DNA from: Pseudomonas fluorescens
Lineage (GTDB): Bacteria > Pseudomonadota > Gammaproteobacteria > Pseudomonadales > Pseudomonadaceae
Direction of reading: 5' to 3'
NCBI RefSeq assembly: GCF_900215245.1
Contig: NZ_LT907842.1
Coordinates: forward strand, 5,828,001-5,892,000
Length of the DNA stretch: 64,000 nt
A model generated the notes under the pieces. It did not search any database, was not told the origin of the DNA, and was given only the letters and a program-made list of their open reading frames with translations. Shown piece after piece: positions 32,997-41,976 of the stretch; the first letter of the stretch is position 1, and each line of letters starts with the position of its first letter. A program made the translations under genes and the position numbers.

Positions 32997-34633
32997 GCCG
33001 CCGCACCACCCTTCTGCTCCTGCTCGCGCTGTCGGCAGGCCACGCCCAGGCGGCGAACCTCGTCGCCAGCGTCGACCGCAGCCGTGTCAATTCCGGGGAA
33101 ACGGTGGAACTGACGGTGGAGTCCAGCGACGTCACCCAATTCGGCAAACCCGACCTGTCGCCCCTCGACGCACAGTTCGAAGTCAGCGGCACCCGCCAGA
33201 TCAACCAACTCACCACCCTGGGCGGCGATAACCACGCCACCACGCGCTGGATCATCACCCTGCTGCCCAAGGAAAACGGCACCGTGGTGATTCCGCCGCT
33301 GCAAGTCGGTGAGCTCAAGACCCAGCCGATCAGCCTGCAAGTGGTCGAAACCGCCAGCCAGAACACCAGCGCCGAACTGGCCCCGGTGTTCATCGAAACC
33401 AACCTCGACCAAAGCACTGTGTACGTGCAGGCCCAGGCCCTGTTGACGGTGCGCGTTTATCATTCGGTGTCGCTGTATGACGATAGCAGCCTGACCCCGC
33501 TGCAGATTCCCGATGCACGCATCGAGCAGTTGGGCGAGTCGCGCACCTACGAGAAAGTCATCAACAGCATTCGCCATGGCGTGATCGAAACCCGCTACGC
33601 GATCTACCCGCAGCACAGCGGCGCGTTGATGATTCCGGCACAGACTTTCAGTGCGACCCTGGTGGAGTCGCGCCCGCCTCAAGAGAACACGCTGCAAGGC
33701 ACCAAGCCGGGCAAGTTGATTCATGTCAGTTCGGCCGAGTTGCCATTGACGGTCAAACCCAAGCCGGAGTTCTACCCCGCCGATGCGCCGTGGTTGCCTG
33801 CGCGCAGCCTGAGCCTGAGCGAAGCCTGGAACCCCGAGCCTGATCACGTGCAAGTCGGCGACTCCCTGACCCGCAGCCTCACGGTCAAGGCCGAGGGCCT
33901 TTCCAGCGCGCAACTGCCGGCGCTGCCCAGCACCGACATCAACGGCCTGCGCCGCTACCCCGACCAACCGGTGCTCGCCAACCAGAGCAACGACCACGGC
34001 CTGACAGGCAGCCGCGAAGACCGCGAAGCCCTGGTGCCGACCCGCGCCGGCGCCATGGAACTGCCGGCCGTGGAAGTGGTGTGGTGGAACACCCACGAGG
34101 ACCACCTCGAACGCACCAGCCTGCCCGCGCGCACCCTGCAAGTGGCGACCAACCCTAGCCTGGTGGTGGACACCCCTGCCACGCCGACGGTGATCACTGC
34201 GCCGGACGACGACCGCCTGTGGCTGTGGCAACTGAGCACCCTGATCTTTGTGTGCACCACACTGCTGGGTTTCGGCCTGTGGTGGCGTGCACGTCGGCAA
34301 CCGGCGGTGCAACGTGCCGCGCAAACCGGCCCAAGCCCACGCACACTGCTCGACGACCTCAAGCGCGCCACCCAGGCCAACGACCCGCAAGCCACACGCC
34401 AGGCCCTCGACGCCTGGGCGCGGCAACAACCGGAAACCCTGGCGGATATGGCCGCGCGGTTTGTACCGTTGTCAGATGCGCTGGATGGACTGAACGGCGC
34501 GCTGTACAGCGAGAGCGGCCAATATTGGCTGGGCGAAGACCTATGGCGCGCGATAAAAGCCATTCCCACCGCTGAACGCGAACAAGACCCGGCGACGGAT
34601 ACCACCAGCTTGCCGCCTTTGTATCCCAAGTAA
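32993..34633 (+). CDS. BatD-family protein
   Basis: The 546-residue precursor starts at ATG 32993 (ATGA overlap with the gene before). It has a signal peptide (LLLLLALSAGHAQA), repeated periplasmic beta-sandwich domains of the BatD type (VNSGETVELTVES, PPLQVGELKTQPISLQV), one membrane segment at about 405-427 (WLWQLSTLIFVCTTLLGFGLWW) and a cytosolic helical tail. It is the last gene of the MoxR operon and presumably presents the VWA subunits to envelope clients. No terminator is visible; REP and repeat sequence follow. Confidence 0.9.
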   Translation: MSRRTTLLLLLALSAGHAQAANLVASVDRSRVNSGETVELTVESSDVTQFGKPDLSPLDAQFEVSGTRQINQLTTLGGDNHATTRWIITLLPKENGTVVIPPLQVGELKTQPISLQVVETASQNTSAELAPVFIETNLDQSTVYVQAQALLTVRVYHSVSLYDDSSLTPLQIPDARIEQLGESRTYEKVINSIRHGVIETRYAIYPQHSGALMIPAQTFSATLVESRPPQENTLQGTKPGKLIHVSSAELPLTVKPKPEFYPADAPWLPARSLSLSEAWNPEPDHVQVGDSLTRSLTVKAEGLSSAQLPALPSTDINGLRRYPDQPVLANQSNDHGLTGSREDREALVPTRAGAMELPAVEVVWWNTHEDHLERTSLPARTLQVATNPSLVVDTPATPTVITAPDDDRLWLWQLSTLIFVCTTLLGFGLWWRARRQPAVQRAAQTGPSPRTLLDDLKRATQANDPQATRQALDAWARQQPETLADMAARFVPLSDALDGLNGALYSESGQYWLGEDLWRAIKAIPTAEREQDPATDTTSLPPLYPK

Positions 34634-34701
34634 CGCTCGGGCTGCCTCACACCAAAGAACCTCTATGGGCGCGAGCTTGTCTGGAAGCCGGGCTTGCCCG
34701 C

Positions 34702-35249
34702 TCCCACAGAAAAGCACAGCGCCACGGCCTGGCAGTTGAACTCGGTCAAATTGTGGGAGCGGGCTTGCTCGCGAAAGCGGTGGGTCAGTTACAAATAAGC
34801 CGACTGACCCACCGCTTTCGCGAGCAAGCCCGCTCCCACATTTGGAACTCATTTCATCCGGTAAAAGTGCTGTTGCTGTGCTTTTGCCCCGCTTTTGCTT
34901 CATCCACTCAGGTCGGCTGTCAGGCCGCCGTGCTCTGCTTTTGATCTGCTGTTGATCTTGATCTGACAGGCCCCGTTAACCACGCTGGCCGAACGCAGGC
35001 TTGAATCCGTGGGTAACCCGGCAGGACGCCGGGTTAGCCGCAATGGGCCAGGGATGGCCCATTGCGGCGGCCCACGGATTCAAGCCGGAGTGAGGGCATG
35101 CCGAGCCTAGGCGAGGCACCGAGTGGTGGGGCAAAGCGTTTTTTGGTTACTTTTTTAGGCGTTTGTAAAAAAGTGACCCGCTGTAAGAGCGGAACCCTAA
35201 GCCGCCGTTACCGCAGCAACGGATATGTACTCATATCTACCTAAACGCC
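34702..35249 (+). repeat. Composite intergenic repeat, copy C (REPIN plus long repeat)
   Basis: This block is nearly identical, with small indels, to about 2060-2612. It includes an inverted REP pair (units near 34753-34777 and 34816-34839), the shared stretch GTCAGTTACAAATAAGCCGA between them, and the long repeat with the AACCCGGC/GCCGGGTT hairpin. It ends at ACCTAAACGCCT. No gene is visible between 34634 and 35574. Confidence 0.8.
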
Positions 35250-35387
35250 TGATCGACATGCATTGTTAAAGGCCAGCAATCCATATCCCTTTAATTTGCG
35301 GGAAGTTTCCTAGACAATCCTTTGGCCTTGCGCCTGCTCAGTCCACTGGCTAGCCTTCGCTCCGTCGCTGCATATCAGCGATCGGGT

Positions 35388-35565
35388 GTGAGATCCCGTG
35401 AACCTTTAGGCGCCACGAGCAATATGCTCTATGGCGGCTGTGTGCGGGCAGACTTCGGTCTGGCCGGGTGCTCCTACCTACTGGTTCCGGTATCTCACCC
35501 CGTACATAGCTGCCACCCTTTTGACGTGTGAGATCGGCAAAAGAAAGGCGCCCAACCCAGTAGGT
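35388..35565 (+). ncRNA. Switch-like leader RNA with mutually exclusive helices
   Basis: Fold 1 is a three-way junction closed by TGAGATCCCGTGAACC (35389-35404) with GGTTCCGGTATCTCA (35483-35497; one mismatch and one bulge). It encloses a hairpin CGCCA-c-GAGCA/TGCTC-ta-TGGCG (35411-35436) and a UUCG-capped hairpin CAGAC-TTCG-GTCTG (35449-35462). Fold 2 pairs ACCTACTGG (35476-35484) with CCAGTAGGT (35557-35565) and ATCTCAC (35492-35498) with GTGAGAT (35528-35534). Its last strand contains the AGG ribosome-binding site. The strand 35483-35498 is needed by both folds, so they compete. Confidence 0.6.
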
Positions 35566-35574
35566 AAATCATTC

Positions 35575-35874
35575 ATGAAAAAAATCGTCCCAGACCCACC
35601 CCGCTTCACCCTCGACCGAGAAATCTTCGAACGCGCCCTGAGCCACTACCTACAACCCGACTCAACGCCGTCCTTCACCGTGCACCACGACCTCAGCTTC
35701 GAAGACGCCCTCGCCCAAATCTGCGACTTGCTACGCTGTGCAGCCGCCACCGCAGCCGTCTCCAGCCAAGGATTGAACGGCGATCAACGCCACATCGCCG
35801 GCGCCACCGAGCACCTGATCAACAGCGCCAGAGCCCTCGCCGACCGCGCCCTGAACTGCCTGCACGCCGCATGA
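35575..35874 (+). CDS. Small pseudomonad protein (DUF3077/DUF6124-like)
   Basis: The 99-residue protein begins MKKIVPDPPRFTLDREIFERAL, an N-terminus I associate with a group of small Pseudomonas-only proteins named DUF3077 or DUF6124; the exact family is uncertain. It is mostly helical, with no signal or membrane segment. The C-terminal half (DLSFEDALAQICDLLRCAAATA ... ATEHLINSARALADRAL) looks like a two-helix hairpin with a Cys pair. Function unknown. Start ATG 35575 has AGGT 10 bases upstream, inside the strand that can be sequestered by the leader RNA. A REPIN follows its stop. Confidence 0.7.
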   Translation: MKKIVPDPPRFTLDREIFERALSHYLQPDSTPSFTVHHDLSFEDALAQICDLLRCAAATAAVSSQGLNGDQRHIAGATEHLINSARALADRALNCLHAA

Positions 35875-35882
35875 CCCCTGTT

Positions 35883-35965
35883 GGCGCTGGCTTGCCTGCG
35901 ATACAGACACCTCGGTCTTTCTGTCACACCGAGGTGATGCCATCGCAGGCAAGCCAGCTCCCACA
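35883..35965. repeat. REPIN
   Basis: Inverted REP units of the GCAGGCAAGCCAGCTCCCAC type are connected by an inner hairpin CACCTCGG/CCGAGGTG. It lies between the small protein gene and sbcD and probably also ends the upstream transcript. Confidence 0.85.
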
Positions 35966-36047
35966 GTTGATCTGGGTCAGCCGCGGGCACGGTGTGGGCT
36001 TTTACAGGTAAACTCCCCTCCTTTTCATCTTCTCCACGGAGTTCGCC

Positions 36048-37289
36048 TTGCGTCTGTTCCACACCTCCGACTGGCACCTCGGCCAAAACCTGCATGGCCA
36101 GGAACGCGACTTCGAACACGCCTGTTTTCTCGAGTGGCTGCTGGGTCAATTAAAAGCCGAGCAGCCGGATGTGTTGCTGATCGCCGGGGATATCTTCGAC
36201 ACGGTCAACCCGCCGCTCAAGGCCCAGGAGCGCCTGTATGACTTCATCATCAGCGCCCACGAACAAAACCCTAAACTCACGATTGTGATGATCGCCGGCA
36301 ACCACGACTCCGGCTCGCGTATCGAATTGCCGGCGCCGTTGATGCGCCGTTTGCGCACGCATGCCCTGGGGCGAGTGCTGTGGCTGGATGACGGCCAACT
36401 GGATGCCGAGCGTTTACTGATCCCGCTGCCTGACGCCAAAGGCAAGATCGCCGCCTGGTGCCTGGCGCTGCCGTTCTTGCGCCCGGCGGAAGTCACTGGC
36501 GCACACCTGGGCGATGATTACTTGCGCGGCATTGGCCAGGTGCACGAATGGCTGATCGCCGCCGCCAATGCCAAACGCAAAAAAGGCCAGGCGCTGATTA
36601 CCATCAGCCATGCCCACATGGCGGGTGGTTCGGTGTCGGAAGACTCCGAACGCAGCCTGATCATCGGCAATGCCGAAGCGCTGCCCGCCAGCCTGTTTGA
36701 TGCCAGCGTGAGTTATGTGGCCCTCGGCCATTTGCACAAGCCGCAACGGGTGAATGGTGAGGAACGGATTCGCTACAGTGGCTCGCCGATTCCCTTGTCG
36801 TTTTCCGAAATCGGCTACAAGCACCAAATTCTCGATGTGACCTTTCAGGGCCAATGCCTGGTGAGTGTCGAGCCACGCCTGATTCCGCGTTCGGTCAACC
36901 TGCAACGCCTGGAAGCCGCGCCGCTGGCAGATATCCTCAAGCAATTGGCGGACCTGCCCGACATCGACCTGCTCGCCGAAACCCAGCGCCACCCGTGGCT
37001 GGAAGTGCGCGTGCGCCTCGACGAGCCGCAACCGGACCTGCGCCAGCAAATCGAGACCGCCTTGCAAGGCAAGGCCGTTCGCCTGGTGCGCATTGCCGCC
37101 GAATATGCCGGCAAACGCGGCAGCGACGAGACTGACGACGAGCGCCTGATCGAACTCGACCAGCTCACGCCCCAGGAACTGTTCAGCCGCGCCTGGCAGG
37201 ACAGCTACGGCAGCGAAGTGGATGAACAAACCTTGAAGGACTTCGCCGTGCTGCTCCAGGAAGTGCAACAGGAGGGCGAACAGCCATGA
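36048..37289 (+). CDS. sbcD: Exonuclease SbcCD, nuclease subunit D
   Basis: The 413-residue Mre11-type metallo-nuclease has the phosphoesterase motifs in order: TSDWHLGQ (Asp8, His10), AGDIFD, AGNHDSG, ISHAHMAGG and GHLHKPQ. With SbcC it cleaves DNA hairpins and protein-blocked ends. The start is TTG 36048 with GGAG 6 bases upstream, giving the family N-terminus LRLFHTSDWHLG. It overlaps sbcC by four bases (ATGA). Confidence 0.96.
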   Translation: MRLFHTSDWHLGQNLHGQERDFEHACFLEWLLGQLKAEQPDVLLIAGDIFDTVNPPLKAQERLYDFIISAHEQNPKLTIVMIAGNHDSGSRIELPAPLMRRLRTHALGRVLWLDDGQLDAERLLIPLPDAKGKIAAWCLALPFLRPAEVTGAHLGDDYLRGIGQVHEWLIAAANAKRKKGQALITISHAHMAGGSVSEDSERSLIIGNAEALPASLFDASVSYVALGHLHKPQRVNGEERIRYSGSPIPLSFSEIGYKHQILDVTFQGQCLVSVEPRLIPRSVNLQRLEAAPLADILKQLADLPDIDLLAETQRHPWLEVRVRLDEPQPDLRQQIETALQGKAVRLVRIAAEYAGKRGSDETDDERLIELDQLTPQELFSRAWQDSYGSEVDEQTLKDFAVLLQEVQQEGEQP

Positions 37290-40200
37290 AGATCCTCGCC
37301 ATCCGCCTGAAAAACCTCGCCTCACTGGCGGGCCCGTTTGAAATCGACTTTACCGCCGAGCCCTTGGCCAGCGCCGGGTTGTTCGCCATCACCGGGCCGA
37401 CCGGCGCAGGCAAAAGTACCTTGCTGGATGCCTTGTGCCTGGCGCTGTTTGGCGCGGTGCCGCGCCTTGGCGATACCGGCCAGGCGAAAATGCCGGATGC
37501 CGACAGCGACATTTCCATCGGCGACCCGCGCACCCTGCTGCGGCGCGGCACCGGCGGTGGGTATGCCGAGGTGGATTTTGTCGGCGTCAGCGGCCGTCGC
37601 TACCGCGCGCGCTGGGAAGCCAACCGCGCCCGTGACAAGGCCAGCGGCAAGTTGCAGAACAGCCGACAGAGCCTGATCGACCTCGACAGCGACCAACTGC
37701 TGGCCAGCCAGAAGACCGAATACAAAACCCAGCTGGAACTGGCCCTGGGCCTGAATTTCGAACAGTTCACCCGTGCAGTGTTGCTGGCGCAGAGCGAATT
37801 CAGTGCCTTCCTCAAGGCCAACGATAACGAGCGCAGCGAGCTGCTCGAAAAGCTCACTGACACCGCGCTCTACACCCAGCTCGGCCGCCGCGCCTTCGAC
37901 AAGGCCAAGGAGGCCAAGGACGCGCATAAACAGCTGCAAGACCAGGCGACCGGCGTGGTGCCGTTGCCCGCCGAAGCCCGCGCCGAACTCGACCAGCAGT
38001 TGGCCGAGGCTCAGCAACAGCTCAAGACCCAACAGGCCCAGCTCAAGCAGTTGGAGTTGCAGCACACCTGGCTCAAGGAGTTGCGCGAGTGGCAGGAGCG
38101 CCAACAAGATGCAACTGAGCAATTGCAACGAGCGCAAGCGGATTGGGCAGGCCAGGGCCAACAGCGTCAGGACCTGAGCCGCCTGGAGCAATTGGCACCG
38201 CAGCGCCATCAGTTTGCGCGCCAGGCTGAACTCGCCACGTTGCTGGCGCCGCTCGCCGTGCAGATTCAGCAGCACCTTGAGCAGCAGACCGCGCTGCAAG
38301 CGCGTCAGGAGCAGGCGCAACAGCAGCAGTCCGCCGCCCAGGCCGCCTTGGCTGACGCCCTGAAACAGCAGGCCGACGCCGTGCCCTTGTTGCGTCAGGC
38401 GTTCGAACAACAAAGCACCCTCGCCCACCTGACCCAAGACCTGGCCAAGCGCAGCGACGACAAACAGCAACAGGAAAGCGCCTGCCAGGAAGGCCAGGCC
38501 TTGCTCACGGGGTTGCAGGAGAAGCAAACCCAAGTGGCCGGGCGCCTGCAACGCCTGGCGGCCGAGCTTGAGCGCAGTGCCGCGCTGGCACCGTTGAGCG
38601 ACGCCTGGAGCGCCTACCGCGACCGCCTGCAACAGCTGATGCTGATCGGCAACCGCCTCAACAAGGGCCAGAGCGAGCTGCCGCAACTCGAACAGCGCGC
38701 CAGCAGCGCTGCCGAAACATTCGCCCAGCAACGCGACGCGCTGGACCTGCTGTACCAGGAAGCCGGTGCCGAGCCGCAGGCGGTCGCCGAGCAGATTCAA
38801 TTACTCGCCAGCCTGTTGCAAGACAACCGCAAGCAACAGCGCGCCTTCGAAGACCTCACTCGCCTGTGGGACAGCCAGCAACAGCTGGACCAACAGGCGG
38901 CTGCATTGACGCAAAAGCTCGCGCACGCCCAACAGCAACGCGAACACCTGAACCAGATCGGCCTGCAGGCCAAGGCCGAACTGACGGTGGCCGAACAGAC
39001 CCTGACGGTGACCAAGCAACTGCTGGAACGCCAGCGCCTGGCCCGCAGTGCCAGCGTCGAAGAGTTGCGCGCGCAGTTACAGGATGACCAACCGTGCCCG
39101 GTGTGCGGCAGCCATGAGCACCCGTATCACCAGCCCGAAGCGTTGCTGCACAGCCTCGGCCGCCATGATGAAAACGAAGAAGCGACAGCGCAGAAAGCGG
39201 TCGACACGCTCAAGGAAAAACTCACCGAGCTGCGTGGCGAAGTCGGCGGCCTGATTGCCCAGCAAAAAGAGTTCCTGCAGCAGCAGGAGCTGCTGGCGAC
39301 CCAGCAACACGGCCTGACACCCAGCCTGCAAGCGCACCCATTGGCCGCTTCGTTGTTCAATCAGGATGCCGCCAAACGCAGCACTTGGCTGGCCCAGCAA
39401 CTGGCGCAACTGACGCAAAGTATCAGCCAGGACGAACAACGCCAGGGCGCCCTGCTCAACCTTCAGCAAAATGCCGGGCGCTTGCAGCAACAACTGCAAG
39501 CCGCCCAGGACGCGAGCCAGCAAGCCCGCCAGTTGCTGGTGGACCAGCAGCGCGAGCTGTCCAACGACCGCGAACGCCTCGACGAAGAACTCCATGCCTT
39601 CGCCAGCCTGTTGCCTGCGGAAACCCTCGAAGGTCTGCGTCGCGAACCGGCGGCGACGTTTATGCAGTTGGACCAGCACGTCAGCCAACGCCTTGAGCAA
39701 CTGGGCCACCAGCGCGATGAACTGGCCGAGCAGCACGAGCGCCAGCAGGCCATCGAGAAAGAACACACCCATCAGCAGCATCGCCAGCAGCAACTGGACG
39801 CCTTGCTCCAGCAGGTCACCGAGCTGTCTGCTCGGCAACAGGCCGCCCAGGACACGCTCCGCGCGCTGCTCGGCGAGCACAGCAGTGCCGAACAGTGGCA
39901 ACAGCAACTGGACCAAGCGGTGGCCCAGTCACGCCAGAGCGAGACCGACGCCAACCACCAGTTGCAAGAGACCCGCAACGCCCTGATTCAATTGGCTGCC
40001 GACCTCAAGGCGCAGCAGGATCGCCAACAGGCGTTGGCCGCCGAGCAACACACCCTGGGCGAACGCCTGAGCGAATGGCGTGCCTTGCACCCGGAACTGC
40101 ATGACGACGGGCTCACGCGCTTGCTGGCCTTTGATGACAGCCACGTCAACGCATTGCGCCAGCAGGTGCAGCACAGCGAAAAAGCCGTCGAACAAGCCAA

Positions 40201-40924
40201 GGTGCTGCTGCAGGAGCGCGAGCAACGCCTGGCCGAACACCAGGCGTTGCACAATGGCAACCTGGCAGCCGAACAACTGGACGCCGCCCTGGCTGCGCTC
40301 AATCAGCAATTGGCTGACGCTGAAAAAACCTGCGCGGAATTGCGTGCGCGCCAGTCCGAAGACCAGCGCCGCCAGGAGGCCAACCATGTACTGGCCGAGC
40401 ACATCGCCAAGGCCTATGACGAGTGGCAGCGCTGGGCACGCCTGAATGCGCTGATCGGTTCGGCCACCGGCGACACCTTCCGCAAGATCGCCCAGGCCTA
40501 CAACCTCGACCTGCTGGTGCACCACGCCAACGTGCAACTGCGCCAGCTGGTGCGCCGTTACCGGCTCAAGCGTGGCGGCAGCATGCTCGGCTTGCTGGTG
40601 ATGGACACCGAGATGGGCGATGAATTGCGCTCGGTGCACTCGTTGTCGGGTGGCGAAACGTTCCTGGTGTCGCTGGCGCTGGCGTTGGGCCTGGCGTCGA
40701 TGGCGTCGAGCACGCTGAAAATCGAGTCGCTGTTTATCGACGAGGGCTTTGGCAGCCTCGACCCCGAGTCGCTGCAATTGGCGATGGACGCCTTGGACGG
40801 CCTGCAGGCCCAGGGCCGCAAGGTGGCGGTGATCTCCCACGTGCAGGAAATGCACGAACGCATCCCGGTGCAGATCCAGGTCAAGCGCCAGGGCAATGGT
40901 TTGAGCACCCTGGAGGTCAAGTGA
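37286..40924 (+). CDS. sbcC: Exonuclease SbcCD, ATPase subunit C
   Basis: The 1212-residue SMC/Rad50-like ATPase has Walker A GPTGAGKST (37-45). Long Gln/Glu/Leu-rich coiled coils run over about 190-1000. The zinc-hook CPVCG is near residue 603, between the coils. The ABC signature SLSGGETFLVSLALALGLAS and Walker B SLFIDEGFGSLD are in the last 100 residues. The very high Gln content of the coils is typical for pseudomonads. It overlaps sbcD and the GST gene by four bases each, making a three-gene operon. Given that pseudomonad chromosomes are full of REP hairpins, SbcCD is the enzyme expected to act on them. Confidence 0.96.
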   Translation: MKILAIRLKNLASLAGPFEIDFTAEPLASAGLFAITGPTGAGKSTLLDALCLALFGAVPRLGDTGQAKMPDADSDISIGDPRTLLRRGTGGGYAEVDFVGVSGRRYRARWEANRARDKASGKLQNSRQSLIDLDSDQLLASQKTEYKTQLELALGLNFEQFTRAVLLAQSEFSAFLKANDNERSELLEKLTDTALYTQLGRRAFDKAKEAKDAHKQLQDQATGVVPLPAEARAELDQQLAEAQQQLKTQQAQLKQLELQHTWLKELREWQERQQDATEQLQRAQADWAGQGQQRQDLSRLEQLAPQRHQFARQAELATLLAPLAVQIQQHLEQQTALQARQEQAQQQQSAAQAALADALKQQADAVPLLRQAFEQQSTLAHLTQDLAKRSDDKQQQESACQEGQALLTGLQEKQTQVAGRLQRLAAELERSAALAPLSDAWSAYRDRLQQLMLIGNRLNKGQSELPQLEQRASSAAETFAQQRDALDLLYQEAGAEPQAVAEQIQLLASLLQDNRKQQRAFEDLTRLWDSQQQLDQQAAALTQKLAHAQQQREHLNQIGLQAKAELTVAEQTLTVTKQLLERQRLARSASVEELRAQLQDDQPCPVCGSHEHPYHQPEALLHSLGRHDENEEATAQKAVDTLKEKLTELRGEVGGLIAQQKEFLQQQELLATQQHGLTPSLQAHPLAASLFNQDAAKRSTWLAQQLAQLTQSISQDEQRQGALLNLQQNAGRLQQQLQAAQDASQQARQLLVDQQRELSNDRERLDEELHAFASLLPAETLEGLRREPAATFMQLDQHVSQRLEQLGHQRDELAEQHERQQAIEKEHTHQQHRQQQLDALLQQVTELSARQQAAQDTLRALLGEHSSAEQWQQQLDQAVAQSRQSETDANHQLQETRNALIQLAADLKAQQDRQQALAAEQHTLGERLSEWRALHPELHDDGLTRLLAFDDSHVNALRQQVQHSEKAVEQAKVLLQEREQRLAEHQALHNGNLAAEQLDAALAALNQQLADAEKTCAELRARQSEDQRRQEANHVLAEHIAKAYDEWQRWARLNALIGSATGDTFRKIAQAYNLDLLVHHANVQLRQLVRRYRLKRGGSMLGLLVMDTEMGDELRSVHSLSGGETFLVSLALALGLASMASSTLKIESLFIDEGFGSLDPESLQLAMDALDGLQAQGRKVAVISHVQEMHERIPVQIQVKRQGNGLSTLEVK

Positions 40925-41514
40925 GCGAGGCGCTGCTGTATTCGTTTCGGCGCTGCCCGTATGCGATGCGGGCGCGCCTGGCGTTGCGATACTCGTGCGT
41001 GCCTGTGCAGATCGTCGAGGTAAGCCTCAAGGCCAAGCCGGCCGAGATGCTCGCGCTGTCACCCAAGGGCACGGTGCCGGTTCTCAGCGTGGGTGGCCGG
41101 GTGATCGAGGAAAGTCTGGAAATCATGCAATGGGCGTTGGCGCAGCATGATCCGGATGACTGGTTGCTCCAGGGCGACCCGAGGGTGCTGGACCTGATTA
41201 CCGAGAACGATCAGGTGTTCAAACATCACTTGAATCGATACAAGTACGCCGAACGCTACCCGGAGCAGCCGATGGAACATTACCGGGCCGAGGGGGAGGT
41301 GTTTTTGCAGACGCTGGAAGGTTTGTTGGCGGAAAATGACTACTTGCTGGCCGAGCAGTTGAGCCTGGCCGATGTGGCACTGGCGCCGTTTGTGCGCCAG
41401 TTTGCCCATGTGGATCGCGAGTGGTTTGCCGGGACGCCATATCGCCAGTTACAAGCCTGGCTACAGCGCTTTCTGGAGTCGCCGCTGTTTATTGCGGTGA
41501 TGGCAAAACCCTGA
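40921..41514 (+). CDS. Glutathione S-transferase family protein
   Basis: The 197-residue protein has an N-terminal thioredoxin-like domain with RRCPYAMRAR (CPYA motif, Cys12), the cis-Pro segment GTVPVL and the ES pair (VIEESLEIM) that binds the glutathione gamma-glutamyl group. An all-helical C-terminal domain follows (AEQLSLADVALAPFVRQFA). The start GTG 40921 overlaps the sbcC stop (GTGA). The link with sbcCD appears to be only co-transcription; CPYA-type GSTs are often disulfide reductases. Confidence 0.88.
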   Translation: MSEALLYSFRRCPYAMRARLALRYSCVPVQIVEVSLKAKPAEMLALSPKGTVPVLSVGGRVIEESLEIMQWALAQHDPDDWLLQGDPRVLDLITENDQVFKHHLNRYKYAERYPEQPMEHYRAEGEVFLQTLEGLLAENDYLLAEQLSLADVALAPFVRQFAHVDREWFAGTPYRQLQAWLQRFLESPLFIAVMAKP

Positions 41515-41527
41515 GCCCAACACAATC

Positions 41528-41620
41528 AAATGTGGGAGCTGGCTTGCCTGCGATGCCGACAACTCGGTCCAACTGATACACCGAGTTGATTTCATCGCAG
41601 GCAAGCCAGCTCCCACATTT
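41528..41620. repeat. REPIN
   Basis: Perfectly inverted 28-base REP arms enclose a second perfect inverted repeat (CAACTCGG/CCGAGTTG). The whole 93-base element can fold into one long hairpin. Confidence 0.88.
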
Positions 41621-41640
41621 GACCGTCGCTCAGCTCAAGC

Positions 41641-41820
41641 TCAGTGTTGAATCTTGTGATCCAGTGCAGCGTAGAAGTTGGCGCTTTGTTGCAGGTACTT
41701 CTGGGTGTAGGCGCTGCTGCTGGTTTTTTTGCCGGAGACTTCCACGCTGGCGGCGGCAGGCAATGCCACAGTGGCGGAAACAGCGGAAGCGGCGATGATC
41801 GAGAAGAGATTGAAGTTCAT
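41641..41820 (-). CDS. 59-residue exported protein
   Basis: Found by reading the minus strand. ATG 41820 opens MNFNLFSIIAASAVSATVA, a signal peptide with a likely cut after PAAA near residue 24. The mature peptide of about 35 residues has a KKTSSSAYTQKY segment and ends DHKIQH, a pattern I have seen in small pseudomonad exported proteins without a function. AAGGG lies 10 bases upstream of the start. The stop lies 20 bases from the REPIN, which may end the transcript. Confidence 0.6.
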   Translation of the reverse strand: MNFNLFSIIAASAVSATVALPAAASVEVSGKKTSSSAYTQKYLQQSANFYAALDHKIQH

Positions 41821-41948
41821 GTCGGTAACCCTTGTGTTCGTTTGGTTAGGTGGCCGGTGAAGGCCTTGAAACCAAACTTACGCCCGAGGGCTGAGCCTTA
41901 GAAATGCTTTGAAACAGTAGCCGCTATTAATAGAATTAATACAAAGAG

Positions 41949-41972
41949 TCAGGCCCCGCACTGCGGGGCCTG
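41949..41972 (-). terminator. Hairpin after the lactonase gene
   Basis: CAGGCCCCGCA/TGCGGGGCCTG is a strong perfect stem just after the stop of the lactonase gene; the following T-run is short. Confidence 0.65.
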
Positions 41973-41976
41973 TGGC

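Noticed and set aside
35322..35531. Short open frames across the switch-like leader
   Set aside because: The sequence is dominated by complementary helices, and no frame has a ribosome-binding site.
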